Below are positions 9,418 through 18,468 of a DNA stretch of 64,000 nt, one piece after another (within the stretch, counting starts at the first letter, position 1; each line of letters begins with the position of its first letter). A model generated the notes under the pieces. The model worked only from the letters and a program-made list of their open reading frames with translations. It was not told the origin of the DNA and did not search any database. The DNA comes from Flagellimonas taeanensis (GTDB taxonomy: Bacteria; Bacteroidota; Bacteroidia; Flavobacteriales; Flavobacteriaceae), in NCBI RefSeq assembly GCF_003584105.1, contig NZ_QXFO01000010.1, positions 1 to 64,000 on the forward strand, given 5' to 3'. The translations under genes were made by a program, and so were the position numbers.

Positions 9418-10254
9418 ATGAAAAAGATTACCGATTTACAAGGCTCCTTTGAATTGCACAATGGGGTCCACATGCCCTATTTTGGATTGGGGGTATATCA
9501 ATCCAAGGATGGGAGCGAAGTCATCAATGCCGTACAGGCTGCACTGAACCACGGCTATAGGCACATTGATACGGCCGCCATCTACCATAACGAAGAAGGC
9601 GTTGGCAGAGGGATCAAGGAAAGTAAAGTGGACCGCAAGGATGTTTTCCTGGTCAGTAAGGTCTGGAACACCGATCAAGGCTACGATTCCACCCTAAAGG
9701 CATTCGATGCCAGTTTAAAGCGTTTGGGGACCGATTATCTGGACCTGTATTTGATCCATTGGCCCAAAGGGGAACTCTCCAAGGATACCTGGAAGGCTTT
9801 GGAACGCCTGTATAAAGAAAAGCGCGTTCGAGCCATTGGGGTGAGCAACTTTTTGAAGCATCATTTGGAAGATTTGCTGACCTCGGTCGAAATCGTTCCC
9901 ATGGTCAACCAGATGGAGTTCCACCCTTATTTGGTGCAACAGGATCTTGTCGATTTTTGTAATGTGAAGGGCATCCAGTACGAAGCATGGTCCCCCCTGA
10001 TGCAAGGAAATATCTTCGACCTTGATATCATGAAGAAGATGGCGGCCAAATACAACAAGACCATAGCACAGGTTGTATTACGATGGGACCTTCAAAAAGG
10101 AGTGGTCACCATCCCAAAATCATCCAAAAAGGAACGGATCGTTGCCAATGCCGATATTTTTGACTTTGAGTTGACCGAAGAAGATATCCAAGCCTTGGAT
10201 AAATTGGACCGGGGCAAACGGTTTGGGCCCGACCCCGATAATTTTGATTTTTAA
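9418..10254 (+). CDS. Aldo/keto reductase
   Basis: The 278 residues fit the single-domain TIM-barrel aldo/keto reductases that reduce carbonyls with NADPH. The catalytic tetrad is visible as D51, Y56, K81 and H114 (DTAAIY, SKVWN, LIHWP). [10 protein letters not shown] near residues 228-237 is the cofactor-phosphate loop. It is closest in style to 2,5-diketo-D-gluconate or methylglyoxal reductases; the substrate is unknown. It starts 3 bases after the EnvC-like stop. Confidence 0.92.
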   Translation: MKKITDLQGSFELHNGVHMPYFGLGVYQSKDGSEVINAVQAALNHGYRHIDTAAIYHNEEGVGRGIKESKVDRKDVFLVSKVWNTDQGYDSTLKAFDASLKRLGTDYLDLYLIHWPKGELSKDTWKALERLYKEKRVRAIGVSNFLKHHLEDLLTSVEIVPMVNQMEFHPYLVQQDLVDFCNVKGIQYEAWSPLMQGNIFDLDIMKKMAAKYNKTIAQVVLRWDLQKGVVTIPKSSKKERIVANADIFDFELTEEDIQALDKLDRGKRFGPDPDNFDF

Positions 10255-10320
10255 CCAGCACATAACAATTACTTAATCCGGAGTAAAGCAGCCTAATGCA
10301 TAGGAATGTATCTTCGATGC

Positions 10321-11052
10321 ATGAACAAGAACGGCTTTTTTCTCCTATTTGCTTTCATCATATCCTCATGTGAGTTGACCTATGAAGATAACAGACGTCT
10401 TTCGATTAATGGTCAAGTCAAGGCCTTCCAGAATGAATCCTTACCTACTTTTCCTGTTGAGGTCTATGCTTCCGGGGAGTTTATAAAGTCAATCCTATTT
10501 CTCCCAGGTTTTACACCTACCCAAGAAGATGTTGATTTGATAGGAGCATCTAGTTCAACGCCAGAAGGAAATTATGGGGTCATTACCATTTCTCCTGAAA
10601 ACCAGAATCATATTTGTTTGATAATCAATAGAAAAGAAAGGGAGGGTTATGTTGAGGGTTGGCCCACTCTGGCCGTGAAAGGAATAAAAACCTTGCCTTT
10701 GAATGAATCAAGATACGAGATTCCTACAGTTGGGATTGGAAGGATAGAGGACACCACATTTGAGATTCGGAGAACAACAAATATACAGGATACCCTTGTG
10801 TACCTTTTGCAGTATAATTCTTCAATCAAGGAAATCAATGTCGATCTAAGTTTTGTGGAAGGCAAGAATTGGGAAATGGAAAGTTGGGGCGAACTAGTTC
10901 CTATGGATGTTGAAAGAGCGATATCACTAAAAATGCCAAAAGGGGATTCCATTCAATTTTATTATTCCTTGACCAATAATGGAATCCTTAGGGAAGAGAA
11001 CATCAAAATACCTTATAACTTGGAAACCAATGGATACAAATTTGAGTTTTAA
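10321..11052 (+). CDS. Lipoprotein, unknown function
   Basis: From the ATG at 10321 this encodes 243 residues with a clear lipoprotein signal ending FIISSC; an in-frame ATG at 10306 would add five residues. The mature part is beta-rich with no recognisable domain. The last 23 bases overlap the start of a small outer-membrane-like gene, so the two are coupled. Confidence 0.7.
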   Translation: MNKNGFFLLFAFIISSCELTYEDNRRLSINGQVKAFQNESLPTFPVEVYASGEFIKSILFLPGFTPTQEDVDLIGASSSTPEGNYGVITISPENQNHICLIINRKEREGYVEGWPTLAVKGIKTLPLNESRYEIPTVGIGRIEDTTFEIRRTTNIQDTLVYLLQYNSSIKEINVDLSFVEGKNWEMESWGELVPMDVERAISLKMPKGDSIQFYYSLTNNGILREENIKIPYNLETNGYKFEF

Positions 11053-11653
11053 AATAGGTGTTTTATTCATATCGTTATTCGCCAACTTGGTTTTCCTATC
11101 AGCCCAAGCAGGGAAAAAAGAAATAGATTATGATGTATTTGGAGAGCTTGGGATGGGCTATGTGTTGCCAAAAGCTTATGGGGATAATTTCCTTGCCCAA
11201 GGATATGATATTGGAAATGGAATTAATGTGGATGGCATGATTTTAATTGCCCCAAGATGGCTTATTGGTGCTCAATGGGGCCAATTTAAAGGAAATGTGG
11301 TTGATGTGGACAAGGTAGGGGCCATTGATAGAACCAGAATAACGCATGTTCACGCAGTAGTCGCCTATTCAATTCTAGGGAACGACAAACAAGTTTCCTT
11401 ACGAACGGGTTTTGGGGCGGGATATGCCCAATATAGGCACAAACAAAGTACTACAAAGTTTATGGATGATGGTTTTTCCGTTGTAGCAAACCTTACCTTT
11501 TGCTATAGATTCAGCAATGCACTGGGAGTGTTCTTAAAACTGGATCAGTATTGGGATTTTTTGAACATTGATACTGCACCTGAATTGGAAACTTTTTTCA
11601 GGAACACCCAAATTTTCGCCCCTTCCATAGGGATCAAATTATATACTTTTTAA
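11030..11653 (+). CDS. Outer-membrane beta-barrel-like protein
   Basis: The ATG at 11030 gives 207 residues with a signal peptide ending FLSAQA. The mature protein shows alternating strands (ELGMGYVLPKAYG, RWLIGAQWG, SLRTGFGAGYAQY) and ends in IKLYTF with a terminal aromatic, as in small porin-like barrels. The start overlaps the preceding lipoprotein gene by 23 bases. The stop shares bases with the stop of the convergent thioesterase gene (TTAA at 11650-11653). Confidence 0.65.
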   Translation: MDTNLSFKIGVLFISLFANLVFLSAQAGKKEIDYDVFGELGMGYVLPKAYGDNFLAQGYDIGNGINVDGMILIAPRWLIGAQWGQFKGNVVDVDKVGAIDRTRITHVHAVVAYSILGNDKQVSLRTGFGAGYAQYRHKQSTTKFMDDGFSVVANLTFCYRFSNALGVFLKLDQYWDFLNIDTAPELETFFRNTQIFAPSIGIKLYTF

Positions 11654-12165
11654 TCTTTCAAGAACAACGCCTTCAGTTCTGTGGCATCCGCAGGCTTCAA
11701 TTTCCCTGCCAGCACCAGACTCAACTGTTTTCTTCTCAAGGCGGCGGCATAACGCTCTTTCTCCAAGTCGGTCTCTGGCTCCAAAGGAGGAACTTCGGTA
11801 GGTTTTCCTGTATCATCTACAGCCACAAAGGTATAAATGGCCTCATTGGCCTTGGTACGCTCGCCGGTAAAACGATCTTCGATCCACACATCGATAAAGA
11901 TTTCCATGGAAGTGGTAAAAGCCCTGGAAACCGCTGCCTCCACGGTCACTACACTGCCCAGGGGCACGGCCCGGTTAAAGGCCACATGGTTCACCGAAGC
12001 GGTCACCGTAATCCTACGGCTATGTCGACGGGCTGCAATACTGGCCGCCCTGTCCATACGGGCCAAGAGCTCCCCGCCAAAAAGATTGTTCAGGGGATTG
12101 GTTTCACTGGGCAATACCAAATCGGTCATCACGGTGCGTGATTCACTTGGGGTTTTAACGCGCAT
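11650..12165 (-). CDS. Acyl-CoA thioesterase (hotdog fold)
   Basis: The 171-residue protein has the YciA/BFIT-type hotdog signature: NLFGGELLARMDRAASIAA with the active-site Asp, then VTASVNHVAFNRAVPLG. These enzymes hydrolyse acyl-CoA to free fatty acid and CoA in the cytosol. A TAnnTTTG element (TATCTTTG, reverse strand, 12182-12189) lies 17 bases before the start, so it probably has its own promoter. Confidence 0.9.
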   Translation of the reverse strand: MRVKTPSESRTVMTDLVLPSETNPLNNLFGGELLARMDRAASIAARRHSRRITVTASVNHVAFNRAVPLGSVVTVEAAVSRAFTTSMEIFIDVWIEDRFTGERTKANEAIYTFVAVDDTGKPTEVPPLEPETDLEKERYAAALRRKQLSLVLAGKLKPADATELKALFLKD

Positions 12166-12222
12166 ACCTGTATATTTTGCGCAAAGATATTGAAGTGTGG
12201 AATGGTTTTAAAGAAAGGGGGG

Positions 12223-13167
12223 TTATTTCTCCGAAAGCAACCAGGCATCCTTTGATTCCGTGGCCTTTACCTTCTTCAAAAAGGTCAATGCCTCTTTGGG
12301 GTCTTCGAAACTGTCATAGGCGACTTGGTGAAGCCCATATCGATTTTCGCCCAAATAGAAGGCGTTGTATCCCTTTTCTTTGAGCTCATCCACCCTTTTT
12401 TCGGCATTTCCGGCCTCGCGGAAGGCACCAGCGATCACATGGTGCTTGCCCAACTGCCTTTTGGTGACCTCAATGTTGATAGCAGGAAGTTCCAAAGGGG
12501 CACTTTCAAAGAATGTGGCCTCTTGGATCAAACGGGAAACCTCTTGCTGGGCATCCTGTTGCGCAGCAACTTCCCTTTGTTGGAAATCACCATAGGTGCG
12601 GTAAGAGGTGACCCCTAGGGAAACAGCCAACAATAGGACGGCAGCATATTTCAACCAAGGACGGAACGGTGACGCCTCGCGTTTTTCCGGGGTGATGATG
12701 AACGGGATTCGTTCCTCGAGTTCTTCTACCTCTACTTTGAGTACTTCCCGCTGTATGGGGGTTGCCACAAATGCGGACAGGCCAAAGGAAGAAGTCAGGA
12801 AGTTGGTCGTGTTCTCAGGTTGGAACTGGATTTTCCGTTCCTTGTTGTGCCAAAGCTTTCCGACACCAAAAACCTCAATGCTCTCCCCTTTTTCCAGTTT
12901 TGTGTTCCAACTTTTGGCCACTTCTTCAACTTCTCCCAACATTTCCTCATAGCCCAATTTTTTTTCCTTGGCAATGAAGGAGACCAATAGGCCATCATTT
13001 TTGGAAAGTTGGGCATTAAAGGAAAGGGTTTTGGAAGGAGGAATCAAAGTGCTTGTGGAAGCATCGATTTTGGCGGAAGTGCTGTGCGCCAAAAAGGCCC
13101 CAAATCCGGGAACCACGACACAATTATACTCGAACAACAATTTTTCTATGTAAGCATCAATCCGCAT
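12223..13167 (-). CDS. HU-CCDC81 and SPOR domain membrane protein
   Basis: The ATG at 13167 (MRIDAYIEKLLFEYN) gives 314 residues. Residues 1-130 resemble the two HU-CCDC81-like domains found at the front of such proteins in Bacteroidota (VVVPGFGAFLAH is typical). One membrane helix follows (WLKYAAVLLLAVSLGV), and the C-terminus is a SPOR domain (HHVIAGAFREAGNAEKRV), which binds denuded peptidoglycan at the septum. The protein likely links a cytoplasmic partner or DNA to the division site. It is divergent from dprA. Confidence 0.85.
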   Translation of the reverse strand: MRIDAYIEKLLFEYNCVVVPGFGAFLAHSTSAKIDASTSTLIPPSKTLSFNAQLSKNDGLLVSFIAKEKKLGYEEMLGEVEEVAKSWNTKLEKGESIEVFGVGKLWHNKERKIQFQPENTTNFLTSSFGLSAFVATPIQREVLKVEVEELEERIPFIITPEKREASPFRPWLKYAAVLLLAVSLGVTSYRTYGDFQQREVAAQQDAQQEVSRLIQEATFFESAPLELPAINIEVTKRQLGKHHVIAGAFREAGNAEKRVDELKEKGYNAFYLGENRYGLHQVAYDSFEDPKEALTFLKKVKATESKDAWLLSEK

Positions 13168-13272
13168 GGGAACAAATATTGTAAAAAAAGAAAGAGTACA
13201 AAACAGGCGGCCCCACTTTTTTTCAACATTTGAAAAACCGTATTTTGTGAACAACTTTGACGCCCAAATCAA

Positions 13273-14379
13273 ATGACTGAACCTGAAATTATTGCGGCCC
13301 TACGGCTGCAGGCCATACCCAACATCGGGGATGTAACGGCCAAAAAACTGATTGCGCACTGCGGAAGTCCAACCGCAGTTTTTGAGGACAAACTGCACCA
13401 CCTCCTAAAGATCGATGGTATTGGAAAGCTGACCCTGAAGGCCCTTCACGACCCAGGGCACCTCAAAGAAGCAGAATCCGAATATGCCTTTCTTTCCAAT
13501 GAAAGTATCAAGGTGTCCTATTTTATGGAAGAGGATTATCCTACTTACCTGAAACATTGTGTGGATGGCCCTATCCTGCTTTTTCAGCGGGGGAATATCG
13601 ATTTTGGGAAACAACGATTGATCAGTGTGGTGGGCACCAGGAACGTGACCAATTACGGCACCTCCTTTTGCGAAGCCTTTATCGAAGAGATTGCGCCGAT
13701 GAACCCCATCATTGTGAGTGGCTTTGCCTATGGTGTGGACATTGCGGTGCAACGGGCGGCCATGGAAAAGGGATTGCAGACCATTGCCTGCCTCGCCCAC
13801 GGCCTGAACCAAATCTACCCAAAGGCCCACAAGAAATACCAAAGGAGGCTAGAGGAAAACGGCGGTTTTGTGACCGAGTTCTGGAGTACGAGCAATCCTG
13901 ATCGGGAGAATTTTTTACGGAGGAACCGCATTATTGCCGGAATGAGCGAGGCCACGATTGTGGTGGAATCTGCGGAAAAAGGGGGCAGTCTGGTCACGGC
14001 CGATCTGGCGAACGGTTACAACAGGGAGGTGTTTGCCGTCCCTGGAAGAAGCACGGACAAGCTCAGCAGGGGTTGCAACGACCTTATCAAGGGCCAAAAG
14101 GCCCACATGCTCACCTCCGCTGCCGACCTGATCTATCTTTTGGGGTGGGATTTGGAAGAAAAAAAGGAAGGTGAAGCTGTGCAGAAACAGCTGTTCATCG
14201 AGCTCGATGCAACAGAACAGTCTATCTACTCCTACCTGCAGTTGAACGGGAAACAGCTACTGGATACCGTGGCCTTGGAGTGCAATCTGCCCATTTTCAA
14301 AACTTCGTCCACACTTTTGGGTATGGAAATGAAGGGTGTGATCCGACCATTGCCCGGTAAATTGTTCGAGGCGATCTGA
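13273..14379 (+). CDS. dprA: DNA-processing protein DprA
   Basis: The 368-residue protein loads RecA on incoming single-stranded DNA during natural transformation. An N-terminal helix-hairpin-helix-like region (LQAIPNIGDVTAKKLI) precedes the Rossmann-like DprA core (VVGTRNVTNYGTSFCEAF, SGFAYGVDIAVQRAAM, GGSLVTADLANGYNREVFA). A winged-helix-like C-terminal domain follows. The gene is intact; a decayed copy of its last 190 bases lies about 950 bases downstream. recA itself is 9 kb away. Confidence 0.95.
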   Translation: MTEPEIIAALRLQAIPNIGDVTAKKLIAHCGSPTAVFEDKLHHLLKIDGIGKLTLKALHDPGHLKEAESEYAFLSNESIKVSYFMEEDYPTYLKHCVDGPILLFQRGNIDFGKQRLISVVGTRNVTNYGTSFCEAFIEEIAPMNPIIVSGFAYGVDIAVQRAAMEKGLQTIACLAHGLNQIYPKAHKKYQRRLEENGGFVTEFWSTSNPDRENFLRRNRIIAGMSEATIVVESAEKGGSLVTADLANGYNREVFAVPGRSTDKLSRGCNDLIKGQKAHMLTSAADLIYLLGWDLEEKKEGEAVQKQLFIELDATEQSIYSYLQLNGKQLLDTVALECNLPIFKTSSTLLGMEMKGVIRPLPGKLFEAI

Positions 14380-14396
14380 TTTTTGAAAAAATGTCC

Positions 14397-14562
14397 AATG
14401 TCATGCTGAGTTCAGCAAAGCATCTCGGAAAAGGGGTCAAAGATTCTTCGGTTTCGCAAAGCCCCACCTCAGAATGACAAAAACGCGGGAATAATAGGAG
14501 ATATCATGTTTGGAACAATTGTACTTGTCATGCTGAACGAAGTGAAGCATCTCAAAAGATAG
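14397..14562. repeat. REP-like palindromic repeat block 1
   Basis: A unit of about 120 bases (from 14436) consists of an inverted arm (GATTCTTCGGTTTCGC ... CTCAGAATGAC) and a direct arm (GTCATGCTGAACGAAGTGAA, then GCATCTC), which can pair with each other. A related half-unit precedes it at 14399-14427. The GIY-YIG gene begins right after it. Confidence 0.75.
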
Positions 14563-14566
14563 TAAG

Positions 14567-14869
14567 ATGAATAAATATTATGTCTACATCTTGACAAACA
14601 AAAACAAAACTGTTCTGTACACAGGCGTTACCAATGATTTGACTAGAAGGCTGATAGAGCATATTGAAAATATAGAACAAAGGAAGAGGACATTCGCGGC
14701 AAAATACAAGTGCAAGCACTTGGTTTATTATGAAGAATATGCCTGGATACAAGACGCTATTTCTCGTGAAAAAGAAATTAAAGGATGGGTCAGAATAAAA
14801 AAGCTACAATTGATAAAGACTTTCAACCCAGACATGGATTTTTTGGAAGATGGGTTTCTTTTTAGATAG
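14567..14869 (+). CDS. GIY-YIG family endonuclease-like protein
   Basis: The 100-residue product is a single GIY-YIG domain: YYVYILTNK and VLYTGVTNDLTRRLIEH carry the two core Tyr motifs and the Arg, and REKEIKGW holds the catalytic Glu. This matches the small UhpC/UPF0213-like nucleases in length. It is the only gene between two blocks of REP-like hairpins, so it may act on such repeats as RAYT transposases do in other bacteria; that is inference. Confidence 0.85.
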   Translation: MNKYYVYILTNKNKTVLYTGVTNDLTRRLIEHIENIEQRKRTFAAKYKCKHLVYYEEYAWIQDAISREKEIKGWVRIKKLQLIKTFNPDMDFLEDGFLFR

Positions 14870-14885
14870 CATGTCAAAAGATTAA

Positions 14886-15138
14886 GGTCAAAGATTCTTC
14901 GGTTCCGCGAAGCTCCACCTCAGAATGACAAAAAGCACGGAAATAATAGGAGATATGATGCTTAGGACAATACTGCTTGTCATGCTGAACGAAGTGAAGC
15001 ATCCCCAAAAAAAGACCAAAGATTCTTCGGTTTCGCAAAGCCCTACCTCAGAATGATAAAAAGCATGGAATAATAAGAGATATGATGCTTAGGACAATAC
15101 TGCTTGTCATGCTGAACGAAGTGAAGCATCTCAAAAAA
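14886..15138. repeat. REP-like palindromic repeat blocks 2 and 3 (tandem)
   Basis: Two near-identical units (14886-15010 and 15014-15138) repeat block 1: ATTCTTCGGTT, CAGAATGA, ATAATAGGAGATATGATG in varied form, then GTCATGCTGAACGAAGTGAA and GCATC. They follow the GIY-YIG gene directly. Confidence 0.8.
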
Positions 15139-15140
15139 AA

Positions 15141-15332
15141 CAACCGTTCATCGAAGAGGGAGACCACAGAACAGTCAATCTATTTTGGGCCGTAGTTGAA
15201 CGGAAAAGAACCACAGCTCATCTTGGCTTTGGGGAATAGCTAGACAATTTTCAACATCTCGCCCATTTTTTGTCAAAGGAAATGAAGGATGTGATCCGAC
15301 CAATGTCCAAAAATGGCTTGAAACGGTTCAAC
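15141..15332 (+). pseudogene. Decayed duplicate of the dprA 3' end
   Basis: This stretch aligns with 14188-14379 of dprA at a nearly constant offset of about 953 bases. Shared blocks include ACAGAACAGTC, GTTGAACGG and GGAAATGAAGG followed by TGTGATCCGACCA (one base differs between the last two). The reading frame is destroyed by small insertions and deletions. It is a leftover of a tandem duplication, not an expressed gene. Confidence 0.75.
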
Positions 15333-15340
15333 ATTTGGCG

Positions 15341-15461
15341 CAATGTCAGGCAGAACACAGTGAAGCACCCCAACAAAAGAAGGATTGTATCGGAATGACA
15401 CAAATTTCACAAATTCATAAAATGGGATTGCGCTTGAACTTGACTCCTGAACGTAAAGCTT
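15341..15461. repeat. Degenerate REP-like remnant and spacer before trpS
   Basis: CAATGTCAGGCAGAACACAG and the following GTGAAGCACCCC resemble the half-unit found just after the real dprA stop (14396-14427), continuing the duplicated order. Nothing else is seen up to the trpS stop. Confidence 0.5.
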
Positions 15462-16430
15462 TTAGTACCCCAATTTCTCGCGTACCCTTGCTAAAACAGC
15501 ATTCGCCACTTTTCGGGCCTTTTCGGCACCAATAACAAGGGCTTCGTCCACTTCTTGGGTATGGCTCATGTAGTACTCAAATTTTTCGCGAGGCTCTTCA
15601 AACTTTTGTAGGATAAGCTCGTACAGGGCCTGCTTGGCATGGCCATAACCGTAATTTCCTGCCAAGTAGTTGGCACTCATCTCTTCCACTTGTTCTGGAG
15701 GGGCCAAGAGTTTGTAGAGGGCAAACACGTTGTCCTTGCTAGGGTCCTTCGGCTCTTCCATAGGTGTACTATCGGTCACAATGCCCATGATCTGCTTGCG
15801 GAGCTGTTTGTCCGGTTGGAACAGGTTGATGAGGTTGCCACGGCTCTTGCTCATTTTTTCGCCATCGGTCCCAGGGACATACATGGTCTGCTCATGCACC
15901 CTGGCCTCGGGCATCACAAAGGTCTCACCCATTTGGGCGTGGAAGCGCGAAGCGACATCGCGGGTCATTTCCAAGTGTTGGAGCTGGTCCTTGCCCACGG
16001 GAACAATATCGGCATCGTATAGCAATATATCGGCGGCCATCAGCATGGGGTAGGTGAACAGTCCTGCATTCACATCTTCCAAACGATCGGCCTTGTCCTT
16101 GAAGGAATGGGCCAAGGTCAACCTCTGGTAGGGAAAAAAGCAGCTCAGGTACCAAGCCAGCTCAGCAGTTTGTGGAATGTCGCTCTGCCTATAAAAAACA
16201 GTCTTTTCGATATCGAGGCCAAAGGCCAACCAAGCGGCGGCAATGGCGTAGGTGTTGTTTCGCAAGAGCGCTCCATCTTTTATCTGGGTGAGCGAGTGCA
16301 TGTCTGCAATGAAAAGAAAGGAGTCGTTTTTGGGATCCTTTGCCATTTCAATGGCAGGTGCTATCGCCCCCAAAATATTTCCCAAGTGGGGCGTGCCTGT
16401 GCTTTGTATTCCTGTGAGGATTCGGGCCAT
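15462..16430 (-). CDS. trpS: Tryptophanyl-tRNA synthetase
   Basis: The 322-residue class Ic synthetase charges tRNA-Trp with tryptophan. The HIGH-like motif is TPHLGN near residue 15 and the KMSKS loop is present as GEKMSKSRGN; both belong to the catalytic Rossmann core. The length fits bacterial TrpRS. It has its own promoter (16447-16476). Confidence 0.97.
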   Translation of the reverse strand: MARILTGIQSTGTPHLGNILGAIAPAIEMAKDPKNDSFLFIADMHSLTQIKDGALLRNNTYAIAAAWLAFGLDIEKTVFYRQSDIPQTAELAWYLSCFFPYQRLTLAHSFKDKADRLEDVNAGLFTYPMLMAADILLYDADIVPVGKDQLQHLEMTRDVASRFHAQMGETFVMPEARVHEQTMYVPGTDGEKMSKSRGNLINLFQPDKQLRKQIMGIVTDSTPMEEPKDPSKDNVFALYKLLAPPEQVEEMSANYLAGNYGYGHAKQALYELILQKFEEPREKFEYYMSHTQEVDEALVIGAEKARKVANAVLARVREKLGY

Positions 16431-16446
16431 AAAAGTATAAAGAGGA

Positions 16447-16476
16447 CAAAGTTAACAGAATATTGAACTTAATCAA
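16447..16476 (-). promoter_or_regulatory. Promoter of trpS (TTG-N19-TAACTTTG)
   Basis: On the reverse strand TTG is followed after 19 bases by TAACTTTG, which fits the Bacteroidota housekeeping consensus TTG / TAnnTTTG. The -7 element lies 16 bases before the trpS start. Confidence 0.6.
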
Positions 16477-16495
16477 CCTAGGGAGCCATGAAGGT

Positions 16496-16638
16496 TCACA
16501 AACAAAGTTCGATTATTACCGTTGTTCCGGTGGGCTCTCCATTTTGGTCCGTCTTGTCAATGATCTGGTAGCCCTTGGCCTTCCCGCCCAAGGCATTTAG
16601 GCGTAGGGAGGTGACTTCCATCCCTCTTGACCTTTTTT
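16496..16638 (-). pseudogene. Out-of-frame C-terminal tail of the LytS-type kinase
   Basis: In the -1 frame relative to the kinase, translation from the A-tract gives SRGMEVTSLRLNALGGKAKG and ends GTTVIIELCL before TGA at 16496-16498. That is the normal end of LytS ATPase domains. The two frames meet at a run of six A (reverse strand, 16633-16638), so one A is missing or slippage occurs. Confidence 0.75.
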
Positions 16639-18336
16639 CCGCAACGAATTTTTGCTTTTTTCTTGTGACGCTTTCCGGCCTATGCCGTTATCATCCACAA
16701 TGCACAAAAGGATTTCGCCATGCTTTTTAAAACTGATGGTCAATTTTCTTTCCCCCTCATTTTTCGGCAACAACCCATGGATTATTGAGTTTTCAACAAA
16801 TGGTTGCAGGGTCATGTATGGAATTTCAATTGAACTGGTATCCAGATCTTCATCCACAAGTATTTCATACGAGAAGTTTTTATCAAAACGGAGGGATTCC
16901 AATTCCAAATAATCCTTGAGCATCTCTATCTCTGCATCAATGGTGGCGTTGGGTTCAATGGATCCTTCCAGAATATTGCGCGTCAAATGGCTGAACCTGG
17001 AAAGGTATCTAAGGGATGATCTAATATCATTTTTAATGATGAGATTTTGTATGGAACTAAGGGCATTGAAAATAAAATGGGGATTTATCTGTGCCCTGAG
17101 CGCCTTGTTTTTTTCATCGAGAGCCTTCTGTTGGAGCAAGATATTCTCCCTAAATTCCAGATGCACCTTATAGTTGAGACCAATGGTGAAGATGATGATT
17201 TCAAACGAGCATCCGATCAACAAGTAATACCTACTGTTGAGCAGCAGGCCATCCTCGGGATCGGCAAAATAGATATGCAATACATAGGAGATTATAAAAC
17301 TGAACGATGCGGCAATCACAAAATAGGCCAGGACATTTTTTGCGTTGAACCCAAGATAAATGAGACCGAGTGTGGAAAGGCTTAAGATGACATGCGTAAA
17401 ACTTGAGATCATATAGTTCAGACCCGCCATGTAATCCATGAAATAAAAGATAACGATGACCACAATGGGCAAAAAAATCGATGCCATTATCACATACATC
17501 AAAGAGTGGACCTTGGGATAGTCCTTTTTGGTACGCAGGTAGTAGATGAAAAACATACCGTAGGCAAAATTGGCCAACAATAGGGAGCCTTGGGAAAACC
17601 AGTGGTGCAACAAGCGGTTTCCACTAAAAATATGATCGTACAAGCTCAGGATATCCCCAGAAACATAAAAGAAAAGAATCAGGATATAGATGGAATAAAA
17701 CAGGAACTCAAGCTTTCTCAGGTAGAAGTAAAAACTGATTGTGGAAAGCCAAATGATCAGGCAGCCCCCTGCAAAGGCATAGTACGGCCATAAGCTCTTC
17801 AGGTCATCCAGGTCTAATTTTTTTACGGAGGAAGATGTCAAAAGCGTAAAATTCCAATTTTGGAGCCTTTCCGAGAAGGTGATCCGTTTGGCCCTTATAT
17901 AGAGGTACCTGTGGTCAATTAAATTATCTGGGCTGATTGGGGTTTCAGAATAGTAGTTCGTCAAGGGTATTTCTGTTCCTTGGGTCCGATGATCAAAAAG
18001 ACCGATAGCGCGTTTTGAAACGTGGTCCTTGTCCCAGAAATAAAGTTCCCCAAAGTCAAAGGAATTGAACTTTAGATAGAAGGTGGAATCTTTGTACAGG
18101 GACGAAACTTTGTCCTTGAAATCCAACTGTACCCAATAAGTGGATCTATGGTTGGTTTCTTCCGAAGGGCCAAGGGACTTAAACACTCCACTTTTGATAA
18201 CTTGACCGAACGCAGTGGAGTCGCTCTCGCTTTTTAACACCTTAAAAGGGATATGTGGCCCATTTTGGGCCATTCCCTTAACCACTAGGCAAAGACCAAT
18301 GATCAACAACGATCTTTTTAAAACGTTCCTTTTCAC
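16597..18336 (-). CDS. LytS-family sensor histidine kinase, C-terminus frameshifted
   Basis: The protein has a signal peptide, a periplasmic sensor domain (about residues 30-170, 7TMR-DISM style), seven membrane helices, and a His_kinase domain with NPHFIFNALSSIQNL. The ATPase part reaches DDNGIGRKAS, then the frame shifts and ends in unrelated GWKSPPYA. The last ATP-binding box is thus outside the frame (see 16496-16638). I chose the GTG at 18336, which directly precedes the signal peptide; ATGs at 18396 and 18435 would add a charged extension. No LytTR regulator is adjacent. As read, the kinase is probably inactive unless slippage restores it. Confidence 0.75.
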   Translation of the reverse strand: MKRNVLKRSLLIIGLCLVVKGMAQNGPHIPFKVLKSESDSTAFGQVIKSGVFKSLGPSEETNHRSTYWVQLDFKDKVSSLYKDSTFYLKFNSFDFGELYFWDKDHVSKRAIGLFDHRTQGTEIPLTNYYSETPISPDNLIDHRYLYIRAKRITFSERLQNWNFTLLTSSSVKKLDLDDLKSLWPYYAFAGGCLIIWLSTISFYFYLRKLEFLFYSIYILILFFYVSGDILSLYDHIFSGNRLLHHWFSQGSLLLANFAYGMFFIYYLRTKKDYPKVHSLMYVIMASIFLPIVVIVIFYFMDYMAGLNYMISSFTHVILSLSTLGLIYLGFNAKNVLAYFVIAASFSFIISYVLHIYFADPEDGLLLNSRYYLLIGCSFEIIIFTIGLNYKVHLEFRENILLQQKALDEKNKALRAQINPHFIFNALSSIQNLIIKNDIRSSLRYLSRFSHLTRNILEGSIEPNATIDAEIEMLKDYLELESLRFDKNFSYEILVDEDLDTSSIEIPYMTLQPFVENSIIHGLLPKNEGERKLTISFKKHGEILLCIVDDNGIGRKASQEKSKNSLRKKGQEGWKSPPYA

Positions 18337-18468
18337 AATGAACCTAAGAATGCGGAATTGCCAATACAATTTCCCAAATATTTTCGAGATACACATCAAC
18401 TCAACGAAAAAGGTTTGGATATTGCGAGTGCCCATGAATTGAAAGTCCGAAAAACTTTACATTAGCGT

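Noticed and set aside
14436..15138. Repeat array considered as CRISPR
   Set aside because: Units are about 120 bases, palindromic, and have no unique spacers of constant length; no cas genes are near.
16633..16638. Programmed -1 frameshift in the LytS-type kinase
   Set aside because: The A-tract has only six A, is preceded by G instead of a full slippery heptamer, and no clear downstream stem was seen; mutation or sequencing error is simpler. Kept only as a possibility.
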